From contig NC_090751.1 in the NCBI RefSeq assembly GCF_036898095.1, positions 81,132,455-81,196,454 of the forward strand: DNA of 64,000 bases, read 5' to 3'. A program made the translations under genes and the position numbers. Position 1 is the first letter of the stretch. The number at the start of each line of letters is the position of its first letter. Under the pieces are notes generated by a model. That model made no database searches, was not told the DNA's origin, and was given only the letters and a program-made list of their open reading frames with translations. Origin of the DNA: Palaemon carinicauda (Eukaryota > Arthropoda > Malacostraca > Decapoda > Palaemonidae). This document shows positions 56,270 through 64,000 of this stretch, piece by piece.

Positions 56270-56337
<68 letters not shown>
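56259..56337. repeat. (AC)n(TC)n microsatellite in T2
   Basis: About 7 AC units and about 33 TC units, immediately right of D5, equivalent to the T1 tract at 4870. Confidence 0.9.
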
Positions 56338-56340
<3 letters not shown>

Positions 56341-57031
56341 GGGGCTACTTTTCACTACCTCCCATTCCTTACCTCTCTCTATCTCTCTAACAAATGATAT
56401 CTTTGTTGCTCCTCAAAGTTTCATTTATATTGAAAATCAATCATGATTCAATTTTCCTTACTTTCTCCAATCTCGCACCATCGGTCACATCGCGGTATTT
56501 TCGAAATTTCTGGAAAACCCGCGATATATGTATATACATGCATTATGAAAAAAATCTGCGAAGTGGTGAATCCGCGATAGTCGAACCGCGAAGTAGCGAG
56601 GGATCACTGTATCTATTATAGGATGTTTTGAATAGGTATATCATATTTTGAAGTAATTTTTATTTTTCCTAGCTATACAAATTTGAGTTCTTCACGTAGG
56701 AGATATGATTCAGCTCAAAGTGATGATTTGATGTTTTCTGGCATCCTGACATCGAAGGTCATTGACGCCGATATCGTTTATTATGAATAAAAGCTAAAAG
56801 AATATTCAATTAGAACCAGAAAAATAATTATGTTATAAAAGTTAAATAGCAATCAGAAGACCTGCTTCTGAAATAAATTTAAAGATGCCGCTAGCATTGT
56901 ACGACACATCATATCAGCTCACTTTTGAGTGCAGGAAGGACTTCTAGAGAGAAGGAGATGGCGGGACAAGAACTGTATGTGCAAGGAACTAAGTAAGGTT
57001 TGTATAGTTGGGAAAAATGCAAATTACTTTC

Positions 57032-57345
57032 AAATTTGTGGTGGCCTGGTGGTAGCATCATTGCCTAGTGATTGCCAGACAGGGGTTCGAGTCCCGCCCA
57101 AACTCGTTAGTTCCTTTGTCGATGGAACCTCACCATTCTTGTGAGCTAAGGATAGGGGGTTTGGGAGAGCCTATAAGTCTATCTATTGAGTCATCAGCAG
57201 TCATTGCCTGGCCCTCCTTGGACCTAGCTTGGGGGCTGATCATATGTAATATGGTCAGTCTCTAGGGCATTGTCCTGCTTGCTAAAGCAATATCACTGTC
57301 TTTTTGCCTAAGCCATTCATGAGTGGCCTTTAAAACCTATAAAAT
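57032..57345 (+). mobile_element. tRNA-derived SINE
   Basis: The head has an A-box-like 'tggcctggtgg' (57043) and a B-box 'ggttcgagtcccgccc' (57085), then a conserved-looking body ('agctaaggatagggggtttg', 'agcctataagtctatctatt') and a tail near 57345. It sits inside the putative ICR of D6. Pol III transcription is inferred from the boxes. Confidence 0.75.
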
Positions 57346-57774
57346 ACAAACCCTCATTCTTTACGTAGGAGAATCACTCTAAGGTAGGTAGAAGTCTTTC
57401 TCCAACTGACTGAAGAATTTAGAACGGGATAAATCTGAGCTCTTAAAGAGGGTGGGAAGAATATCCTGACACCTCGTGTACCACTGACCTGTCAATGTCA
57501 GAAGGTTGATGGCCTTCACAATCATAGTGACTGGGTAGAAAGTTGTATTGTGATTATAAAGAGTGGCTTCACATTCATGCACACTGAAACCCAGACATGG
57601 CGCATCTCCCCCTCGCTTGGAGGTTAGGGACATAACAGTATACATAAATGATATATTCAGGCAACTAAACGAAAATGAGGCTTAACTGCATATGGATAGA
57701 GACCAACTTGTAGTCTTCATATGCTGCACCCCACGGAAGAGGAAGAAGAAAGTAAAGGCCAGTTTTTGTTGTTA
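57346..57774. other. D6 sequence without clear coding
   Basis: The minus strand has short frames with no recognised motif. This is probably the 3' part of the D6 recombinase region. Confidence 0.35.
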
Positions 57775-58060
57775 TTTTTGTTACAAGCTACACAATAACT
57801 AGTTGGAAAAGCAAGATGCTAGAAGCCCAAAAGCTCCAATGGGAAAAAATAGCTCAGTAAGGAAAGGAAACAAAGAAACAAATAAACTACATGAAAAATA
57901 ATAAACAATCAAATTGAAATATTTTAAGAACAGTAACAACATTAAATTAGATCTTTTATATATAAACCATAAAACTTCAAAAAAAAAAACAAGAGGAAGA
58001 GAAATAGGATAGAACAAAGTGCCCGAGTGTACCTTCAAACATGAGAACTCTAATCCAAGA
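57775..58060 (-). mobile_element. LINE 3' tail inserted in D6
   Basis: Reverse orientation of the tail seen at 19250-19400 and 46319-46436 ('agttggaaaagcaagatgct', then 'gaaaaaatagctcagtaagg'), continuing to 'gtgcccgagtgtacc', which matches the 38100 half of L2. Confidence 0.75.
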
Positions 58061-59030
58061 CAGTGGAAGGCCGAGGTACAGATGCTAAGGCACTACCCAA
58101 GACTAAAGAACAATGGTTTGATTTAGGAATGTCCTCCTAGAAGAGCTGTTTACCATAGCTAAAGTCTCTCTTATACCCATACAAAAAGGAAAGTAGCCAT
58201 TGAACAATTACATTGCAGTAGTTAAACCCTTGAGCTAAGAAGAATTGTTTGGATATCTGTGTTGTCAAGTGTATGACGATAGAGGATAATAGAGAAAAAA
58301 TAGGCCAGACTATTTGGTGTACGTGTAAGCAAAGACAAAATGAGCTGTGATGAGAGAGAGAGGGATCCAATGTAGTACTGTCCAGCCAGTCAAAGGACCC
58401 AATAACTTAATATTCCTTTACATTCATCCCAGACTAACACAGTTGTAAATTCTGCCCTTGACCAACTGCTAATAATCCTGCATGGGAGGTAAGCCAGCTA
58501 CACCACTTATTGATCGGCAACCACAGAGTCTAGTGTAAACATATCTAGGGTCCTTTGGGTTATATCTTGCAGGTAGTGGGCGGTGATGATCGTTTGTCTC
58601 TTCCAGACACTTGGTTGTAGCACTTGCACCACAGAGAAGCTCCTTCTGCATGCCAGGAGTGTATTTATGCCCCTGATATCATGAGCTCTGGGTTGTCTGC
58701 CTGTTGGGCAGGGGGGAGATTCAAGTGCTTAGTCAATGACCTCCTGAATCAAGAGGAGACAGTATTCGTAGTAATTGTCCGCTTGACCCAGGCTTTGCTG
58801 ACAAGCAGATGTTTATCTGTGGCCGAGCTCTTCTTGTACACTTTAGCTAATGTCTTAGTGCTCTTGCAGGACATAGTAACCATTGATCAGTATCATAGGT
58901 TACTTCCCAAAGACTCAAAATCTGGAAATGCCCAAACCTAAGGTCTGCTACACCTGGATTCTGAATCTTAGCTATGAACTCAAGGATAAAGCTGAGTGTA
59001 AGCACCTTCCATCACCTTGAATGGGCAATG
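58061..59030. other. D6 or unrelated sequence, no gene recognised
   Basis: Mixed-composition DNA with short frames only. An interrupted DIRS 3' coding region is possible but not demonstrable by eye. Confidence 0.3.
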
Positions 59031-59032
59031 TC

Positions 59033-60057
59033 TTAAGAGAAATGATGCAACTCGCTGACCCTCTTTGCAGAGGCTAGCGAGAGAAGGAAAACCATCTTAA
59101 ATATCAAGTCTGAATCTGACGCTCGAATCAACGGTTTGTAAGGATCTCCTTTCAAGGAACATAGCATTTTTACTAAATTCCATGGACACGGTCTCACTTC
59201 TGGCTGAGGGTAAGTTAGCTCAAAACTCCATATGAACATGGATAATTATACCAAAGGGGAAATTTCAATCAATTTCAGTGTACTGTAAAGACTTGGTTCA
59301 AGGCTGAGCGATAACCTTCCCCCGCCAAGACTGAGCAGCGTTTTTCCTCTCGGAGATGTAACAAAAACTCGTCATTCAGGGGTATAGTCGCTCCGAGTGG
59401 AGAGACAACCCTTCCCCGGCACCAGTCACAAGAGATTGCCCACTTTGCCTGGTAGATGCTGATGGAAGACCTCCTGAGGTATCTTAGACATGCATTTCAC
59501 CACTAGGTGCAAAAATACTCTCTTAGTGAGGAGATGCAGGATAACCTCCAGATGTGAAATCATAAGGGATGAGACTGTTTTATGGACGATTTTGACATGT
59601 GGTTGACGTAAAAGGTCATGAAAGGAAGGAAGTTCCCTAGGAACCTCTGTCAGCAGAAGCAGAAGGTCTGGGTACCCACTCTGCTTGCTACCACAGTGAA
59701 GTTATCAGTCATGGATTGATTGTGTGACAATCTCACTTTGTTCAGGAGTTTCCTCATCAGGCAGAAGGGGGGTTATGCATATACATCTAGACTGTTCCAC
59801 AGGTGTTGAAAGGTATCCTGGAAGGTTGCCTGTGGATCTGTTACTGGCTAGCAGTACACTGAACGTTTCCGGTTGAGAGACGTTGTTAACAGGTCTACTA
59901 GCGGAGAAGCCCACAAGTCAGGACTTTGTTGACTATACAGGGATGTAAAGACTATTTGGAGCCAACTATCAGAGTCTTCCTGCTCATATTGTTGACCAAA
60001 ATACGCTTGCCTGGAATGAACTGGGCTAACAGGGAGATTGCATTGTCTTCTGTCCAA
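59033..60057 (-). pseudogene. D6 tyrosine recombinase / RNase H fragments
   Basis: The frame ending at 59033 has DPYKPLIRASDSDLIFKM, then LLSLASAKRVSELHHFS, which is catalytic box I of a DIRS-type recombinase. 59705-60057 holds fragments in two frames (SQPETFSVLLASNRSTGN; LTTSLNRKRSVYC) in the place of the post-RNase-H segment. Too damaged to define ends. Confidence 0.55.
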
Positions 60058-60290
60058 TACAGGATCTCAACAGTTAGATGGCAAAGCTCCCATGAAAAAG
60101 TAACTCCTTGTCTGTTAACATATGCACTACAGTCGTGTTATCACTCATCAACACTACAGAGCGGAACAGGAGCTGATGGAAGCGTTAGAGTGCTAGAAAG
60201 CTGCCCTCAACTCTAGGAGGTTTATGTGGCATTGCCAATCAGAGTTGAACCACAGCTAGGAGGCCATGTGCTGTAATAGGCAAGCCAAAC

Positions 60291-60427
60291 TCCCTTCTGT
60301 CATAAAATGACAGTTAATTTACATTTTCATTAAAATAAAAGTTAATTTCTTTATCATTTATTATTGTCAGTTATTGAATGATGATTACTGCTTTATTTTT
60401 CAATTGTAAATAATAATTTCACCCATA
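60291..60427. other. AT-rich spacer before D7
   Basis: No feature seen. It ends in 'tttcaccca' directly before the D7 terminus. Confidence 0.5.
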
Positions 60428-60788
60428 TTTCTGGGCTCAACCTGTGCCGGCCAGTGAAATGCTCCTGTAGCACCATTTCTAAGGAATATAACTGCTAAAA
60501 TATTACCAGAGAAAAAATGCATAGGAATGCTAGGTTGAACTAGCTCGCTCACCTATTGGTGTCGGTATAATCTAGGGCGTAACAGACCAGAGGTCTCGTA
60601 CCATTTAGATATCTCCTCTTCAAAATCCCTCAATAGTGAGGTGCGGTTCAACCTCCCCTGCCGCGCAGACTAGTACTACTAACTCTACCCACGCTTGCCC
60701 ATCACTCCTTTATAGCACCTGTTACGTTAAGTTGGTTGTGTTTACCTCGGTGTTTTTTTTTGGATTATTTTCCCCTCTCTACGCATCG

Positions 60789-60818
60789 ATGGCGGAATCC
60801 CAAGTTACTCCATCGAAG
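60789..60818 (+). CDS. D7 gag leader exon 1
   Basis: A 10-codon ATG stretch (MAESQVTPSK) ending AAG/TTAAGTACT, same boundary as D1. Confidence 0.55.
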
Positions 60819-62534
60819 TTAAGTACTTTATCCATGAGTTTTAAGCGTGAATGGGCAGTGTAACCTTTGTTTTATTAATTCAGAAGTGATTTATAGTGAA
60901 TAGCGTTCCCGTTCTAACCGTTCATGGTTCCACGGTCCTGCCCTTTCTCGCTAGTTCGTTCGTTTTTCTATTCATCATTGTTATTCGTTCGAACTTTTTG
61001 GGAGAATTTTACCTTTACACCGATTATATTCTTTCAACTTTAGCGTATCATTATTATTATTATACTATGGTATCAGTGTTACGTATCATTAAGGCACAGT
61101 TATGTTGGCATGCCTGCCTTCGTGCATATAGTGGATAGCGTTCCCGCGGGGAACTGTTTTGCTGTTTTTTCTAGGAGCATTTCACTTTGATGTTATAAAT
61201 GACTATTAGTTTTATTTTCGCTCCACATAGTTTTACGTTTTGGTTCGAGTGGGACTCTCGCGTAGCTCTTTATTTGTGTTACTGTTCGGTATCTACCCGC
61301 TTAGCCTAAGTAGTAAGGTTGGTACCCCTGTTTTCCATCTTCCAAAATGACGTCATGCCTCCTCCCTTGCCACTCGCTCGAGTCCCTCTCTTGCCTAGCC
61401 ATTTTTACGTGATTATGCTTTTATTCATTATTTACTTTTAAGTATTTTTAACAGTTCATATTGTTTTTATTGTCACACTCCATTATGATCATATTTTTGG
61501 GATTTTCCATGTTGTGTTGAGGGGATCTCCAGTTGGTAGCCCTGCCTACCACCACCTGTCCACGTGATTCCCCTGTACCCCCCCCCCACCCCTCCCAGAG
61601 CACGTCTCTCCTCTTACTCGATGGTTGTTGGCTATGACAATACGGGCCAAGCATGCTTGTTCCTCATTCTTCCCTCAACATTCCGACATATTGAGGACCG
61701 AGATTATCTCGCGGGGTGCTACATAGTCTCATTCATCCCGGGCGGTTCTCGTCCCCCCCCCCCCCCTCCCGTCGTCTCGATTGGCCATCAGTCGGGGGAG
61801 GGGGAAGGTTGGGACCGCCGGGGACTATATCACGTGCCCTATCCATGTAATCGGGCAGTATACCGAACGCCTTCTTGGTATGGCTTTTGCTTTTAGCTTA
61901 ATGGAATTAGGAATGAGACCTTATCTACATGTTAGGAGTGTCCCCATCATACGGTACCTCCTGCCATTATCGTTCGTAGTAGGACATATTATTAACCTAC
62001 AATCATAGCATTCTACACGAATCATTACCTTCGTCCCGGCACGTCCGGTAGTCTCGTTGGGGGATCCCTTGGCTCCCCCAGCATTCTCCCACCGTACCCT
62101 CCCGTCATCAGACATTGGGACCTCCGGGCTTACAATACTGCCGGATCTGATGACACTGACACAGTTTATGATTCCTGCTCTCCCTACGAGAACCCTATAC
62201 TCTCACGGACGTTAATGTATAAGATCATAATAATAGGAGTTTTTTATTATATGTATTTTAAGGATGTAACTTTAAGTTTACTCTAGTTTACTTTAAGTTT
62301 ACTTTAAGTATTTCTGTTCCCAACCCCCGGGACTATTATTTTTTACTATTCAATCCCTTATTTATACATCCTTTTATCATCCCCGGCTCTCCCGGGGTTC
62401 CTCTTGGAATAGTCTAAAGTTCTCTGCATGTTTAGTCTAAGACTAGGCATTTTGCTTTAATTTCAAGGTCAGGATCCTCCAGGGTCCCTTCTAGAGATAT
62501 TAAGAAGGTGTTCATAGACTATTCCTTTTTACAG
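60819..62534 (+). other. D7 gag intron 1
   Basis: 1.7 kb, with C-rich runs near 61578 and 61751 and no coding frame. It ends in a pyrimidine tract and TTTTTACAG. Confidence 0.6.
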
Positions 62535-64000
62535 GTGGTCCGCTGTCGGATGACAGCCTGCGCGGCCGTCATTCACCAGCCCTGCGGACATGAGGTCTGT
62601 AGATCTCACGCCGACTGTGGGATTCAAATGGATGACCTGATAGTTTGGCACCCCGACAACTGCCTTGTCTGTTACGACCTTGTCTCCACCCTCTCTTCGG
62701 AATCAGTGAGTCCTCTATAGGTAATTTTTCTACTTACATTCCTCTTGCTTTATATAATGAACCTTTGGTTATCATTTCTCAGCTCCGTCTCCCGGGTTTG
62801 CTAACCTTATCCCCGTTCTTTCAGAATTCTCAAGCGGCTAAGACCACAGCAAGAGCCACCTTGAAAGTTTGGGTAGGTGGCTTCGCCCGTAACGTTAAGG
62901 CCAAGAAACCTTAAGTCCTTTCTGAAGATTACTGCAACCTGATCTATCCCAACACAAAATCTTCTGCAGCAGTGCCTAAAGAAGTGGCAGCCCCTATTAT
63001 TGCCGACATTACAGCAACCCTGGACCTTGCTCTCGATCAGGATACTGACCTCGGTGTCGACCCCGACCCCATTGAGGACAATGTTGCAGCTCTGAATTTG
63101 GACTTGGAACCCATGGTTTTGGACGAACCGGAGACAGGTAAGGAGGTAGGTGAGGCAGGTTGGTCCGGCGCTAAGATCCCTCTTCTTAGCCCCTCTTTTT
63201 CTTCGGCATCTAATATTTCTTCCTTTCTAGGTTTTGATGAGAACCGTGAATCTACCCCAAGATCACACCCGGTTCCTCCCAAGGTTGTCTCAGAAGAGAC
63301 CCTTAGTTAGGACTCGCAAGAATCCTACACTTCCCAAAACAACCAAGTCAAAGAAGACTTCCCTCCCCGGAGCCCCAAGTGGCTCAGCTAGCACCTCCTC
63401 TACTTCTCAGGACCCGGGAGTGCAGCCAACTTCCTCAGTTGCCCCGGCCAACTTCGACCCGGTGGCTCTCACTAATATGATGTCAAGGGTTGTCTCAGAA
63501 CAGATTAGCTCAATGCTATCTGCTGTTACCAGGAGACTGGACACCTTAGAAGGAGGACTGCCTCAACAACAGCAGTTCCTCATCCCGGACGCCTCAAAAC
63601 TCCCGCCTTTCACTAAAAATAACCTGTGGAAAATGGCGCTCCACTGCCCTTTCACTGACGGGATGTTGACCATTGAAGGCTTTGGAACCCGGCCCATTGA
63701 GGACTTTGAATTTTTCCCTCCCGGCCTTTAATTCCCCTTCCCCGGCTTCGCCCGGCTAACGGAAGAAGCTCTTGTCCGGCTAGATAAGGTCCCTAAGGAG
63801 ACCGTTATCTTCCCAAAAGAACAGGCTCAATCTGTTTGGGTTAGAACCCTGAACGAGTGGGGTTGCACGAACACCATGCTGACTCCCCACAAGAGCACAT
63901 ACACTATGTTTCTTGTGGACGAGCAGACCCCTACTCCCTGCGTCACCAAGATGGTGGACTTAGCTCTTCAGGCAGTGGCCAAAGACAAACCTTTGCCCCA
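62535..64000 (+). pseudogene. D7 gag-like ORF1, stops and frameshift, partial
   Basis: Exon 2 (62535-62705, 57 codons, the same length as in D1) encodes VRCRMTACAAVIH, CGHEVCRSHADC and WHPDNCLVC. Intron 2 is 62706-62824. Exon 3 resumes NSQAAKTTARATLKVWVGGFARNV. Compared with D1 there is a TAA at 62912-62914 (KKP-stop-VLSED), a frameshift near 63280 and a TAA at 63729-63731 (FFPPGL-stop). The conserved ASKLPPFTKNN core and RLDKVPKETVIFPKEQAQSVW remain readable. The gene continues past the window. Confidence 0.82.
62706..62824 (+). other. D7 gag intron 2 (119 bp)
   Basis: Donor TCA/GTGAGT, acceptor TTCTTTCAG/AATTCTC. Phase 0, at the same codon position as the D1 intron at 12944-13076; the intron sequences are diverged. 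Confidence 0.85.

Larger units (their letters stand above)
56650..60290 (-). mobile_element. DIRS-type remnant D6
   Basis: A probable left end at about 56652 ('tttttcctagctatacaaat', then 'cttcacgtaggag') recurs in complementary form near 56998-57030 ('gtttgtatagttgggaaaaa'). Its second half lies after a SINE ('acaaaccctcattctttacg' at about 57347), as an ICR would. Minus-strand recombinase and RNase-H-type fragments follow at 59033-60057. No right end, RT or gag was found. Confidence 0.5.
60428..64000 (+). mobile_element. DIRS-type retrotransposon D7, 5' part, D1 family
   Basis: It starts TTTCTGGGCTC, with ~270 bp closely matching the D1 terminal repeat ('aactagctcgctcacctatt', 'ggtgtcggtata'). 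The leader exon, intron 1, Cys/His exon, intron 2 and gag core follow in the D1 order, and the element runs off the window. Gag carries stops and a frameshift. RT and YR would lie beyond 64000. Confidence 0.88.

Noticed and set aside
57032..57105. Functional tRNA gene
   Set aside because: Promoter boxes are present, but the sequence does not close into a full cloverleaf by eye and continues into a SINE body.
58624..58941. 105-codon plus-strand frame
   Set aside because: Lies antisense to the expected D6 coding strand, with no recognisable domain.
61564..61896. 110-codon plus-strand frame in D7 intron 1
   Set aside because: Contains C-homopolymer translations and lies between the leader exon and a good 3' splice site; not conserved in D1.

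Overview
The window is eukaryotic and made almost entirely of transposable elements. It has spliceosomal introns, long (AG)n, (TC)n, (AC)n and (TA)n microsatellites, a tRNA-type SINE, LINE tails ending in (TAA)n, Tigger/pogo, hAT-like and piggyBac-like DNA transposons, and at least seven DIRS-type tyrosine-recombinase retrotransposons. This mixture suggests a crustacean, probably a decapod (shrimp, prawn or crayfish type). That is inference from repeat content; there is no host marker gene. The only candidate host coding segment is a 156-codon frame at 18010-18480 on the minus strand.

Layout. 1-1218: Tigger-like remnant with a hAT-like MITE (308-1112, perfect 8-bp target duplication). 1219-16262: a TA-flanked inverted-repeat element of about 1 kb net, inflated to 15 kb by a Tigger transposon (1858-5618) and a piggyBac-like TTAA element (5656-15915). 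The latter carries a ~376-bp satellite array, and inside that array sits DIRS element D1 (7342-14773, minus), the best-preserved copy. 16265-19250: decayed repeats plus the candidate host exon. 19250-37940: one LINE copy (minus strand) whose reverse transcriptase frame was cut by two DIRS elements, D2 (19988-28868, plus) and D3 (28916-37675, minus). ~38090-46436: a LINE 3' tail cut by D4 (38209-46318, plus). 47556-56609: a Tigger derivative containing D5 (49041-~56240, minus), which itself contains a Tigger MITE (55261-55979). 56650-60290: degraded D6 (minus) with a SINE and a LINE tail inserted. 60428-64000: the 5' part of D7 (plus), running off the window.

How the DIRS genes work together. 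Each well-preserved element has inverted terminal repeats and, just downstream of the recombinase gene, an internal complementary region that is the reverse complement of the two element ends joined together. This is the DIRS signature and implies a circular DNA intermediate integrated by the tyrosine recombinase (YR). Coding order is gag (ORF1), reverse transcriptase/RNase H (RT/RH), YR. In D1-D4 the gag and YR frames are the same frame, separated by one UGA in D1 and D3 and apparently also in the ancestors of D2 and D4. RT/RH is read in the +1 frame across the junction, giving about 1.8 kb of double-coding sequence in D1. The gag gene starts with a conserved 10-13 codon leader exon, followed by a 1.1-2.3 kb intron and an exon encoding a Cys/His-rich domain. 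A second small intron exists in D1 and D7 only.

Three insertions (D1, D2, D3) can be undone from sequence inside the window, because the interrupted satellite or LINE frame rejoins exactly. They show integration without target-site duplication. No CRISPR array, rRNA gene or conventional host gene cluster was found.
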